From NCBI GenBank assembly GCA_022452285.1, contig JAKUNG010000019.1, positions 26,571-90,570 of the forward strand: a stretch of DNA of 64,000 bases. Reading direction: 5' to 3'. The notes beneath the pieces were generated by a model, which worked only from the letters and a program-made list of their open reading frames with translations, was not told the origin of the DNA and searched no databases. Shown here in pieces: positions 28,591 through 38,391 of this stretch; the stretch's first letter is position 1, and each line of letters begins with the position of its first letter. Both the position numbers and the translations under genes were made by a program. The DNA is from Terriglobia bacterium. Its GTDB lineage: Bacteria; Acidobacteriota; Terriglobia; Versatilivoradales; Versatilivoraceae.

Positions 28591-29658
28591 ATGGCTAAGA
28601 TCGAAATTTTGGATTCTGGAATCATTGACAATCAAGATTCAGCTTTTCCTACTCTTGTTAGATTAGACAATGGAGATATTCTGGCCGGCTTTACGGTTGG
28701 TGGAGGACCTCATGTTCATGGAGGAACTGATCTGGCACGTTCTACGGATAATGGAAAAACCTGGAAGTGGGAATCAACGATTCTAAGTCCAGGAGAATCT
28801 CTTCAGACTACCAACTCTCTTCGTTTGAGTCGGACCCCTGAAGAAATGATTATTGCCTACGGCACACGTGCTTATAAGCCAAAAGAAAAAATAGAGTGGG
28901 GAAGTGGAACAAGAAAAGAACCAATCTTTTGTACTTCTAGGGACCAGGGTAGGACATGGAGTGAACCGCAACTAATTGAAACGACGATTCAGGGTCCTTT
29001 TGAAATTGCTAGTCCCATGATAGTTACAAAAAATGGTCGATGGTTGGCTCCTGGAGCTACACTATCTGACCAACAACGTCTTGGAGAGCAACTGGTCGTT
29101 TTTATTTCAGAAGATAAGGGAAAGACGTGGTCAGATTCTGCAGTAGTAATGAAAGATCCTGAAGGCATAAAAGGCTTTTTTGAACAAAAACTGACTCGAC
29201 TTGATGCTGATCGTGTAATGGCTGTTTCTTGGACTCTTCGCATGGGAGATTACTCAGACTTTGAGGATCATTTTGCCATTTCTAATGATGGCGGATGCAC
29301 CTGGGGTCCTTTACAATCTACTGGAATTAGAGGACAAACCATGACGCCAATATGGCTTGGTGCAGACAGGTTACTAGTCTTATACAATAGGAGATATGGA
29401 AAACAAGGTGTAATTGGGTGTTTGGTTAGATTTACCGATGATGCTTGGTTAGTTGAATCCGAAGAAATTTTGTGGGATGCAAATTCCTCGAGAGAAACTG
29501 TATCTGGAGTTTCAGGGCTTGATGAGTTAGACAGTTTTTCTTTTGGTTTACCATCCGCTATTCCTTTGGATGAACAGACCTTGCTTTGTGTGCACTGGTG
29601 TAAGGAACAAGGGACACATGTTATTCGTTGGACTAAAATTCGAGTTCTATTTAAATAG
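28591..29658 (+). CDS. Sialidase/BNR-repeat family protein (cytoplasmic by N-terminus)
   Basis: Four Asp-box motifs STDNGKTW, SRDQGRTW, SEDKGKTW, SNDGGCTW; no signal peptide. Confidence 0.85.
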   Translation: MAKIEILDSGIIDNQDSAFPTLVRLDNGDILAGFTVGGGPHVHGGTDLARSTDNGKTWKWESTILSPGESLQTTNSLRLSRTPEEMIIAYGTRAYKPKEKIEWGSGTRKEPIFCTSRDQGRTWSEPQLIETTIQGPFEIASPMIVTKNGRWLAPGATLSDQQRLGEQLVVFISEDKGKTWSDSAVVMKDPEGIKGFFEQKLTRLDADRVMAVSWTLRMGDYSDFEDHFAISNDGGCTWGPLQSTGIRGQTMTPIWLGADRLLVLYNRRYGKQGVIGCLVRFTDDAWLVESEEILWDANSSRETVSGVSGLDELDSFSFGLPSAIPLDEQTLLCVHWCKEQGTHVIRWTKIRVLFK

Positions 29659-29696
29659 ATAATTGACAAGAATTTGAAATCAAAGGAGTACGTTTC

Positions 29697-31040
29697 ATGA
29701 AAGACTCGTTACTTAAGTCCCTTGCTATTCAATCGGAAAGAGGTGTGCCGCTTCGTGTTGGAGTTGTTGGAGCAGGAAAATTTTCTACTATGTTTCTTAG
29801 TCAGGCTCGATTCATTTCAGGGCTTCATATTGTAGGAATTGTAGATCTTTCTAGAAAAAAAGCATTAACTGCAGTAAAACGTGCTTGCTGGCCTGCTGAG
29901 CAGTATTGTGCCAAGAGTTTTTCTGAAGCCTTTAAAAAGGGCTCTACTTGTTTGTCAGAGGATAGGGAGGGCCTAATTTCTTTGCAGGGTCTTGACGTTA
30001 TTGTAGAAGCTACTGGAGATCCAATAGCAGGTATCACCTGCGCTTTGAAAGCAATTGAGCAGGGTAAGAATTTAGTAATGGTAAATGTCGAGGCTGATGC
30101 AGTTGCCGGGCCTCTTTTAGCTGTTCGTGCTAAACGAGCTGGAGTTGTTTATAGCTTAGCTTATGGCGATCAGCCAGCATTAATCTGTGAAATGGTGGAT
30201 TGGGCAAGATCAATTGGGTTAGAGATTGTTTGTGCTGGGAAAGGAACAAAGTATTTGCCCAAGTATCATTTTTCTACTCCAGAAACAGTATGGAAGTATT
30301 ATGGATTGAAAGAAGAAGAGGTTGTTAGGGGTGGACTCAACTCCCGAATGTTCAATTCTTTTTTGGATGGAACTAAATCTGCTATTGAAATGGCTGCTGT
30401 AGCTAACGCAACTGAGCTGCATCCGCAGCCAGAGGGACTTAAATTTCCTAGTTGTGGGGTTTCAAACCTAGCTGAGACATGCCGTCCAAGAAGCTGTGGA
30501 GGACAGTTGTCTCATTCAGGAACAGTTGAAGTTGTTTCCAGTTTAGAAAGAAATGGTCACCCCATCTCAGATGATTTACGTTGGGGAGTTTATGTTACTT
30601 TTGCTGCCTCAAATAATTATGTGAAAGATTGTTTCAATGAGTATGGTTTGATGACTGATGTAAGTGGCAGATATTCATCGCTTTATCGTCCTTATCACCT
30701 AGTTGGTTTAGAACTTCCCATCAGTGTTCTCAAAGTAGGATTAAACAGAGAAGCAACTGGAACACCAGTTGCTTTTTGTGGAGATGTTGTTGCAACGGCT
30801 AAACGATCTCTTTCAGTTAAAGAAGTCTTAGATGGCGAAGGAGGCTATACGGTTTATGGAAAATTAATGCCTGCTAAGAATTCCTTGAAAAGTAATGCAC
30901 TGCCTATTGGTCTAGCTCGCGATGTCGTTCTACGAAAAGATGTTTCTGTTGGTCAAACCATTTGTTGGTCTGACGTTGATTATGATAGAGCTAATCCTAT
31001 AATTTGTTTCCGAAGGGAGATGGAGGATACTTTTATTTGA
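29697..31040 (+). CDS. NAD(P)-binding oxidoreductase with C-terminal SAF domain (homoserine-dehydrogenase-like)
   Basis: VGVVGAGKFSTMFLSQ Rossmann motif; C-terminal GLARDVVLRKDVSVGQTICWSDVDYD SAF-like. Confidence 0.85.
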   Translation: MKDSLLKSLAIQSERGVPLRVGVVGAGKFSTMFLSQARFISGLHIVGIVDLSRKKALTAVKRACWPAEQYCAKSFSEAFKKGSTCLSEDREGLISLQGLDVIVEATGDPIAGITCALKAIEQGKNLVMVNVEADAVAGPLLAVRAKRAGVVYSLAYGDQPALICEMVDWARSIGLEIVCAGKGTKYLPKYHFSTPETVWKYYGLKEEEVVRGGLNSRMFNSFLDGTKSAIEMAAVANATELHPQPEGLKFPSCGVSNLAETCRPRSCGGQLSHSGTVEVVSSLERNGHPISDDLRWGVYVTFAASNNYVKDCFNEYGLMTDVSGRYSSLYRPYHLVGLELPISVLKVGLNREATGTPVAFCGDVVATAKRSLSVKEVLDGEGGYTVYGKLMPAKNSLKSNALPIGLARDVVLRKDVSVGQTICWSDVDYDRANPIICFRREMEDTFI

Positions 31041-31121
31041 AAGACATAATATTTAGAAATAAAGGTGTAAATCAATTATCCAAACATACTGGAACAATAA
31101 CTTAAACCTTAACAAAGAAGA

Positions 31122-31186
31122 TTAAGTTTCTTAAAGCAATTTTAATCTTAAAACTTAGGGTCCAATATCTTGGTTAAGAAACTTAA
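31122..31186. repeat. 13-bp perfect inverted repeat between convergent genes
   Basis: TTAAGTTTCTTAA (31122-31134) / TTAAGAAACTTAA (31174-31186), 39-nt spacer. Confidence 0.6.
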
Positions 31187-31220
31187 ATCCTTTCCAATTA
31201 ACATTCTTGGAGGGACATAT

Positions 31221-31856
31221 TTAACTTTGTCCCAAAAAAAGTCCAGTAGAGGCATCGACAAATATAGTACGTTTACTAGAGCCAACAGTTTCTCCCCAAA
31301 TCACTCTCCAAACAGGACTTGTAAATCTAGCGGTAAATTCTAGTAAGAAGTGAACTGGAAGATTTGGATTTTTTTTCAAAAAGGTTTCACTTTTTTTTCT
31401 AGCTGTGAAAAAAGCCTTGTCAGAGTCTATCCTAAAGAGTTGATGAATAAAGGGATTTTGCCTTCCTCTGCCAGACCAGGATTCTTGGAGTCCTATTCGT
31501 ACACCTTTACGAATACTCCGTCCAGATTTAATGACTGAGTAAGTATAGCTTCGAGATTTTCTTTTTGTCCTAGATACAAAAACCGCTTGCCATACAGCAC
31601 ATTTTCCAGAGTTGCTAGGAAGTTCTTTCAAATTAAAGTTTGAAATCTTAAGAAGTTGTGAATCGGCTGACCAAGCTTTAGCTTGTACAAATACTCGGTG
31701 GAAAGCTATTTGTGCAGTTACTGGTGACGGAGGATCAATCAGTGTTTTTGATGTTACTTTTGGAGTGACTGGTTTGGAGCAACTCACTAAAATTAAAATA
31801 AGTAACAGACTGGTTAACAAGTTTTTTTCTGATGGTAGAGCTGATTTCTTCTTCAT
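31221..31856 (-). CDS. Hypothetical lipoprotein
   Basis: LLLILILVSC lipobox; no family recognised. Confidence 0.6.
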   Translation of the reverse strand: MKKKSALPSEKNLLTSLLLILILVSCSKPVTPKVTSKTLIDPPSPVTAQIAFHRVFVQAKAWSADSQLLKISNFNLKELPSNSGKCAVWQAVFVSRTKRKSRSYTYSVIKSGRSIRKGVRIGLQESWSGRGRQNPFIHQLFRIDSDKAFFTARKKSETFLKKNPNLPVHFLLEFTARFTSPVWRVIWGETVGSSKRTIFVDASTGLFLGQS

Positions 31857-31886
31857 GATTAATTCCTAAATTTGGTTTTAATATAC

Positions 31887-34334
31887 TTAAAAACTAATTC
31901 GGATTTTTCCACTCCAAAGTCTTGGATGTCCAAAATGGGTTCCAGAAAAAGGATTTCCAAAATTATAGGCAAAGCGCTTATTAGTTAGATTCTGGATATC
32001 AAACTGAGTTCTTATTGAATGGTTTTCTCTAATAGAGAAATCCCTGCCAACTGAAAAATCAAATAAAGAGCGGGGTCTTATTCGCTGTCTTTTGAAGTTA
32101 ACTAGGTCTGATCCTGGTCGATTTTTTAAATCCTCTAACTCGTCAGAGTCAATTTCAAGCGGTGTACCACTTGCATGGCGACCTGAAAGTGAAAACCAGA
32201 TTTTAGATGGATGTCTATATAACACTCCGAACGCACCCGTATTCCTTTGGTCGTGGTCTGGATTAAATTTGATGCCTGGTCCGATATCGATGATGTCATC
32301 TTCAAGGAACAAACCACCATTAATAGGTCCTATTTGAAAAATTCGTGAGTTTGAGTAGCTTATATAACTAGACCAACCGTTTTTTTGAGGGAAATCAATT
32401 CTAGCTTCTAATCCTTGGGCTTTACCCTTATTTACAGAATTTGGAAATATGATTGAGGTGCCAAAAAATACATTTGGATCCCCAGAATTTTTAATTAGTC
32501 GCCACCAATAAGCTGCATTAAGCTGGAACCAGTTTCCAAAAGATTGTCCAAATCCAGTCTCAAAGGCATGCTGCTTTTCTGGAGGTACTGCCATACTATC
32601 AGTAGTCTGTTGGTCTGCAAAAGGAGACAAACGGAATGCTTTTTTAGATGAAGAAAGAAGAAGGTTTTCTAATTGAGGTGGTGTAAAAAGTCGATTATAA
32701 GAGGCACGGAGGACTGTCTTAGTAGTTGGTAGATAGAAAGCAGTTCCAACTCGAGGGCTTATTAGAGAGTCAGAAACCATGATTGTAGTCCGGTCAAAAC
32801 GAACTCCAGCATTAATGGTCCAGTTAGGTTTTAAAGAAAAAGTATCTTGGATATAAGCAGATCCCTGCCATCGAATAGCGGAACTTCTAAAAGAAAATGG
32901 ATTATTCCGGTCAAAAAGCATTGCCATAGGACTGATTCCAGTTTTTTCAGCCAGCGTTTTGTCAGTAATAAAAAAGGAAAAATTTTCATGGGGTGCTGCC
33001 CTTTGTCCTTCAGTTCCTACCTTTAGTGTGTGTCCTTTAACAAAGTGGACAAGGTTTAATAGTATTCCTGTACGAGAATGTTCTCTTAATTGAGCAGCCG
33101 AAAGGGGGACATCATTTGGACTAGGGAACAATTCAGAGCGAAAATAACGGTGATAAGCTCCTATGTCTGAAACGGTATAAGCTGACCAAGTCTTTTGCCA
33201 GGTCATTGACTGGTGGTCATTAGAGAGTTCCTGACGTTGTCTTTGTCCACTAAGCTCTTGATCAAGAGTGTTAGTGATCCGAAATCTGCTGCTATGAAAA
33301 CCAACGTTAAAGATTAGGGTGTCTTGATTAGTAGGATACCAATCAACTCTAGAATTGAATCGAAGTGCTCTTCCACTATTATTAAAGTTTTTTGGGTGAA
33401 TAGGATCAAGATAACGTTGACCTGATCCAGTTAGAGAGTGTCCTATGTAGAACCCTAAACGTTTTTTTAGATTACCACCTAATGTGTAACCAACTTGTCC
33501 AGTTTGGAAATTTCCTCCGCCTATATCGAGAGAACCTCCTAACTTTCTATCAATTCCGGATTTAGGAATTACTTGAACAACTGCACCTGAAGCATAACCG
33601 TATTCAACTGGAATATGACCATTGATTACCTGTATTGATTCAATTATTTCATTTTGAGGGGCTCCACCGAAGAGTGGGTCTATACGGTCAGTCAAAGGAA
33701 TTCCATCTAAGACGAAGAGTAAGCCGTTGTCGGCTCCTCTAACGTGTAATAATCCATTGTCCTCACTAATCCAGCCAGGGACAGTTCTGAGGATTTTTTG
33801 TAATCCATCTGCAGGTTTGCTGCTCGGTTGTATTTCAATGAAGCTTTGATCAAGATCAGTTTCCATTCCCAATGAGTCTTCTTCAATTAACTCTGCTACC
33901 TGAATAGTTTGGGTTTCAGATACAAGATCTAGGGATACGTTCACTATTAAGGGAAGATTAGATCGAATACGGACCTTTTGGCTAAAAGTTTGAAATCCTG
34001 CGGCCTCTACTTTTAATAGGTAATAATCAAAAGGAACATTTTTGAAGGAGAATGTTCCTTGTAAATCTGTAAGAATTTGACGGCTAAATCCTGTAGTAGG
34101 ATTGTATAGCTTAACTATAGCCCCTTTGATCACAGCCTGAGTCAGATCATTGACAGTCCCCCCTAATTTACCCGCATTGATTTGTCCCGACAAGTTTCCT
34201 AATAGCCCAACAAATAGCACCATCCAACCTAAAATGATGTGGCTAGAAATACTAGATCTAACTTGTAGGTTTATAACGTTCCACTTTTTCAAAGGCATCG
34301 GCAATGATTCGAGTGTCAAGGCTGTCAACGGCAA
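31887..34334 (-). CDS. TonB-dependent receptor with carboxypeptidase-regulatory-like N-terminal domain
   Basis: GKLGGTVNDLTQAVIKGAIVKLYNPTTGFSRQILTDLQGTFSFKNVPFDYYLLKVEAAGF; plug LLFVLDGIPLTDRIDP; C-terminal aromatic/beta signature KIRISF. True start probably downstream of the track start (overlap with next gene). Confidence 0.93.
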   Translation of the reverse strand: MPLTALTLESLPMPLKKWNVINLQVRSSISSHIILGWMVLFVGLLGNLSGQINAGKLGGTVNDLTQAVIKGAIVKLYNPTTGFSRQILTDLQGTFSFKNVPFDYYLLKVEAAGFQTFSQKVRIRSNLPLIVNVSLDLVSETQTIQVAELIEEDSLGMETDLDQSFIEIQPSSKPADGLQKILRTVPGWISEDNGLLHVRGADNGLLFVLDGIPLTDRIDPLFGGAPQNEIIESIQVINGHIPVEYGYASGAVVQVIPKSGIDRKLGGSLDIGGGNFQTGQVGYTLGGNLKKRLGFYIGHSLTGSGQRYLDPIHPKNFNNSGRALRFNSRVDWYPTNQDTLIFNVGFHSSRFRITNTLDQELSGQRQRQELSNDHQSMTWQKTWSAYTVSDIGAYHRYFRSELFPSPNDVPLSAAQLREHSRTGILLNLVHFVKGHTLKVGTEGQRAAPHENFSFFITDKTLAEKTGISPMAMLFDRNNPFSFRSSAIRWQGSAYIQDTFSLKPNWTINAGVRFDRTTIMVSDSLISPRVGTAFYLPTTKTVLRASYNRLFTPPQLENLLLSSSKKAFRLSPFADQQTTDSMAVPPEKQHAFETGFGQSFGNWFQLNAAYWWRLIKNSGDPNVFFGTSIIFPNSVNKGKAQGLEARIDFPQKNGWSSYISYSNSRIFQIGPINGGLFLEDDIIDIGPGIKFNPDHDQRNTGAFGVLYRHPSKIWFSLSGRHASGTPLEIDSDELEDLKNRPGSDLVNFKRQRIRPRSLFDFSVGRDFSIRENHSIRTQFDIQNLTNKRFAYNFGNPFSGTHFGHPRLWSGKIRISF

Positions 34335-34752
34335 ATGCCCCTGCTTGAGAGAGGTATCTCCAAGTAATGTCGTAGTCTTGTTGGTTTAAGACAGGATAAT
34401 TTCGTTCCAAACCATCAAAAAAGGCAGTGAAGGCGACACTTACAAAGAAATCAACAGCAGCCACCCGACTACTCTCTAATTTAACGGCATTCCAAACATA
34501 ACTACTTGCAACACCTACTTCTGCTTTTTGGTCAACGAGCTCTAAATCCTCACGTTTGACACTGTAACCTTCTAACTGAGCACCCTCTTTTAATCTAAAA
34601 GTTTTCCAACAGTGTCCGCAGGCAGACCACCCTTTTCCAAGTACAAAATCCCAGACGGGAGCTACTTTCATGGGTGATTTACAATCTGGACAGTCATATT
34701 CTTTCACGAAGTCTGATAAGGTTCCTAAAATTCCATCTCCTCGATCTGCCAT
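34258..34752 (-). CDS. Hypothetical zinc-ribbon protein
   Basis: YDCPDCKSPMKV...WSACGHCWKTFRL (CxxC...CxxC). Confidence 0.6.
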   Translation of the reverse strand: MADRGDGILGTLSDFVKEYDCPDCKSPMKVAPVWDFVLGKGWSACGHCWKTFRLKEGAQLEGYSVKREDLELVDQKAEVGVASSYVWNAVKLESSRVAAVDFFVSVAFTAFFDGLERNYPVLNQQDYDITWRYLSQAGAFAVDSLDTRIIADAFEKVERYKPTS

Positions 34753-34918
34753 GGTTTCAAAACCCTCCCTAAATTAAATCCAAATTAATGTTATTAAGCG
34801 TTACGATTATACCCTACTAGTTGAAAACGTCATTCATTGAATTCGAAGACTTTGTTAAAAGAATGGTAAAGAACTCATCCTTGATTCTTGAAGGGAATCA
34901 GCGTAAGCTCAGTCACCT

Positions 34919-35881
34919 ATGTTAGCCGGCCAAATAAAAAAATTAGGTCAGATTAAACTTATAGATCATCCTGAACCTGAATTGGTTAAACCAGGACAGG
35001 TGATCTTCCAACCTGAAATGGCTTGTCTTTGTGGTTCTGACAGTCCTTACTTTAATGAGAATCAGTCTTCTTATCCTCTTCCCATCGGCATGTCATTACA
35101 TGAAATGGTTGGAACCATTGTTTGTTCAAATGGTGGGAAATTAAGTGCTGGTCAGAAAGTTTTAGCGGTACCTCTTAATCATGAAGGGATTTTTGAACGA
35201 ATGGCAATTTCTGAAGACCGAGTACTTGTTTTTGAATCAAATCGTCCGTCTGAGGAAATGGTGATTGCACAACCTCTTGGAACTGTACTTTATGCACTAA
35301 GAAAACTCCCAAATTTATTAGGTTGGAAAGTTGCTGTAGTTGGCCAAGGCCCTATTGGCCAACTTTTCTGTGCTGCTCTGAAAAACCTTGGGGCTAGTGA
35401 AGTAATAGGTATTGATGTCTTGGCTTCGAGATTGGAGACAAGTAAGTTAATGGGTGCATCTGCAGTGATTGATAATAGTAAAGATAATCTAGTGCAGGCT
35501 ATTCAAGATTTGACTGGCGGAGACATGGTTGACTTGGTTATAGAGGCTGCTGGTCATCAAGAAGAGACTTTAAATTTGTGCATTGAGATATGTAAGAACC
35601 AGGGTCGACTTCACTATTTTGGAATTGCCCCTCAAACTATCAATGGAGTTGAATGGTTAAAAGTGGTAACTAAGAGTCTAAACATAACTAGTAGCCACAG
35701 TCCAGATTTTAAGATTGACTTTCCATTGGCAATTAAGTGGATTAATGAGGAACGGATTGATGTGAGGCCACTTATTACTCATAAATTACCTTTAAATAAA
35801 ATCCAACAGGCCTTTGAACTATTCTCCAAACGGCTAGATGGTGCACTTAAAGTGTGTCTGCAATTTCCTACCAGTAACTAA
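34919..35881 (+). CDS. Zinc-type alcohol dehydrogenase-like (MDR) protein
   Basis: CLCGSDSPYF, LHEMVGTIV, VAVVGQGPIGQLFCAALKNLGASEVIGIDV. Confidence 0.9.
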   Translation: MLAGQIKKLGQIKLIDHPEPELVKPGQVIFQPEMACLCGSDSPYFNENQSSYPLPIGMSLHEMVGTIVCSNGGKLSAGQKVLAVPLNHEGIFERMAISEDRVLVFESNRPSEEMVIAQPLGTVLYALRKLPNLLGWKVAVVGQGPIGQLFCAALKNLGASEVIGIDVLASRLETSKLMGASAVIDNSKDNLVQAIQDLTGGDMVDLVIEAAGHQEETLNLCIEICKNQGRLHYFGIAPQTINGVEWLKVVTKSLNITSSHSPDFKIDFPLAIKWINEERIDVRPLITHKLPLNKIQQAFELFSKRLDGALKVCLQFPTSN

Positions 35882-35912
35882 GACTAACAAAAAGCTTTTT
35901 TTAGTTATTTAT

Positions 35913-37181
35913 TTACTTTGAACCTCTTATTATCTTAGCCCCAAGAGTTTTCAGCTTGTGTTCAATTCTTTCGTATCCTCTATCTAAATGATAAACACGG
36001 TCAATTATTGTTTCACCAGTAGCGACAAGTCCAGCTAACACTAAAGAAGCGCTAGCTCTTAAATCAGAGGCAATTACATTGGCACCTGTTAAACTAGTTT
36101 TACCGAAAATAGTTGCTTGATTACCTTCAATTTTGATGTTCGCTCCCATTCGTATCATTTCACTGGCATGTAAAAATCGACTCTCAAAAACAGTTTCAGT
36201 AATAATAGAAGTGCCATGAGCTTGCGTCATAAGTCCCATAAATTGCGCCTGCATGTCAGTGGCGAATCCAGGATATTCTTTGGTGATTACGTTACAGGCT
36301 TGAATTTCGTGTGGTGCCCTTACGATACAACTATTTCTTTCAGTTTCTTCAACTATAACACCAGCCTGCCTCATTGTATTGATGACCGTGCTTAAATGAC
36401 AGGGTTGACAGCCAATTAATTCAATTTCACCTCCAGTTATGGCTCCAGCAATCATGAATGTTCCAGCCTCAATGCGGTCTGGGATAATGGTATGATCAGC
36501 TCCATTTAAATTAGAAACACCATTGATCCGAATGGTCTTAGTTCCATCTCCCTCAATCAGAGCACCCATTGAGCGAAGCATATTGGCTAAGTTAATTACT
36601 TCTGGCTCACAAGCTGCATTGAGCAGAATTGTTTCACCTTTAGCTAGTGAAGCTGCCATCATTAAGTTTTCAGTACCTGTAACGGTAATCTGATCGAAGA
36701 CTACCTTTGATCCAATTAGTTGATCAGCTCGAGCCTTAACGTAACCATGTTCAATACTTATGGTAGCCCCAAGTTTTTTCAATCCTTCAATGTGAAGATC
36801 TATAGGACGGGCTCCAATTGCACAACCACCAGGTAAAGAAACATTTGCTTGACCTAATCGTGCAAGCAGAGGTCCTAATACCAATACCGAGGCACGCATC
36901 GTTTTTACCAGTTCATAAGGAGCCTCACAAGCAATAGGGTCTTTGGCTCTTAATATGCACATATGGTTTTTAGATATTTGATCAAGTTCAGCCTCACATC
37001 CCATTTCCTGAAGCAATTTACCAGTAGTTTCAATGTCACGAACCTGCGGAAGATTTCGTAAGATTATTTGATCTTCAGTTAGTAAGGAGGCTGCCATAGT
37101 GGGTAGAGCAGCATTCTTTGCTCCACTAATGTGTACTGTACCCCTAAGAACTTCTCCACCTTTAACAAAAATTTTATCCAA
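35913..37181 (-). CDS. murA: UDP-N-acetylglucosamine 1-carboxyvinyltransferase
   Basis: SGAKNAALPTMAASLL, SLPGGCAIGARPIDLH (active Cys loop), DRIEAGTFMIAGA, YPGFATDMQAQFM. Confidence 0.97.
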   Translation of the reverse strand: MDKIFVKGGEVLRGTVHISGAKNAALPTMAASLLTEDQIILRNLPQVRDIETTGKLLQEMGCEAELDQISKNHMCILRAKDPIACEAPYELVKTMRASVLVLGPLLARLGQANVSLPGGCAIGARPIDLHIEGLKKLGATISIEHGYVKARADQLIGSKVVFDQITVTGTENLMMAASLAKGETILLNAACEPEVINLANMLRSMGALIEGDGTKTIRINGVSNLNGADHTIIPDRIEAGTFMIAGAITGGEIELIGCQPCHLSTVINTMRQAGVIVEETERNSCIVRAPHEIQACNVITKEYPGFATDMQAQFMGLMTQAHGTSIITETVFESRFLHASEMIRMGANIKIEGNQATIFGKTSLTGANVIASDLRASASLVLAGLVATGETIIDRVYHLDRGYERIEHKLKTLGAKIIRGSK

Positions 37182-38361
37182 TGGTATAGCCTATTTTACC
37201 CTTAATGATTGTAGTGTGGACACTTAGGTCGTTTAAAAGTAGTAGAACCATGTCAGCATCGTTCCCTGGGGCGAGTGAACCTTTGGAGCCTTCTATTTTT
37301 AGAGATTCAGCAGGGTTTTTGGTTAGCATGAAAATGATCTCTTGAAGGGGCAACTTACTCCAATTTAGAAGGTTCCTCATAGCCTTATCCTGAGTTAAAG
37401 TGCTACCTGCTAATTTCCCTTCTGAATTACGGCACACTCCATTCATGACTTTAACTTGAGAGTCTCCTAACTGATAGTTGCCATCCGGCATTCCTTGGGC
37501 ACTTATAGAATCAGTGATTAACAAAAGCTTTCGAGTCCCTTTTGATTGAAGTAAAAATTTAATTGTGTTAGGGGTAACATGAATACCATCCGCAATTAAT
37601 TCAGTCCAAATATTTGGGTTCGTAAGGATTGCTCCAATAATTCCAGGTTCTCTGTGATTGAAGGCCCTCATTGCATTAAAAATATGGGTAGCATTACCAG
37701 CACCTTGAGCGATGGCTTCCTGAGCATCTTTATAAACAGAATTGGAATGTCCCAGAGAAACTACTATATTTTTGGATCTAGCATAGCGAATTAAATTTTT
37801 AACCCCTTTAATTTCTGGTGCTAATGTAATAAGTTTAACTTGATTATTAGCATAAGTAAGAATTTGTTCTAACAATGAAATTGAGGCAGGATGAATATGG
37901 ATTGCAGGATGTGCCCCACACTGTTTGGGGCTTATAAAAGGACCCTCCAAATGAATTCCAATTAATTGAGCGCCCTGTCGAGACTGTCTAATTTGGTTCC
38001 CAATTCCTTTAACTGATTGAAGAGTTTTTTCTACAGATGCTGTGATAGTTGTTGCTAAATATGCAGTTGTACCGTGACGGGCCAATGATTGAGAAATTAT
38101 ATCAAGGGCAGCTTTAGTTCCTTCCATTACATCTCGACCCTGGGCTCCATGAATATGAGTGTCAATAAATCCTGGAACCAAACAATATTGAGGACCTCCA
38201 CAAACCGAGAATTCTTTTTTTGAAAATTTAACTGATTTATAATTGCCAACTTCTAGAATTTTTGTTCCCTCTACCAGCACTACTCCATCTAAAATTACCG
38301 TTTCCGGCGTAATAACTTTTCGGGCAAAAAGTGCTAATCGATTCATATTAGGTAATCTCAA
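37174..38361 (-). CDS. nagA: N-acetylglucosamine-6-phosphate deacetylase
   Basis: VPGFIDTHIHGAQGRDVMEGT, HLEGPFISPKQCGAH, LGHSNS, ATHIFNAM, LITDSISAQGMPDG. Confidence 0.95.
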   Translation of the reverse strand: MRLPNMNRLALFARKVITPETVILDGVVLVEGTKILEVGNYKSVKFSKKEFSVCGGPQYCLVPGFIDTHIHGAQGRDVMEGTKAALDIISQSLARHGTTAYLATTITASVEKTLQSVKGIGNQIRQSRQGAQLIGIHLEGPFISPKQCGAHPAIHIHPASISLLEQILTYANNQVKLITLAPEIKGVKNLIRYARSKNIVVSLGHSNSVYKDAQEAIAQGAGNATHIFNAMRAFNHREPGIIGAILTNPNIWTELIADGIHVTPNTIKFLLQSKGTRKLLLITDSISAQGMPDGNYQLGDSQVKVMNGVCRNSEGKLAGSTLTQDKAMRNLLNWSKLPLQEIIFMLTKNPAESLKIEGSKGSLAPGNDADMVLLLLNDLSVHTTIIKGKIGYTIG

Positions 38362-38391
38362 TCAGAATTTTCTAGTTGTTCTAAAAGCTTC

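Noticed and set aside
29268-29669. 133-aa minus-strand ORF
   Set aside because: Antisense shadow of the sialidase-like gene.
35881-35912. AAAAAGCTTTTTTT hairpin between converging alcohol dehydrogenase and murA
   Set aside because: Possible bidirectional terminator but the stem is only A/T-rich and short; support too weak to list.
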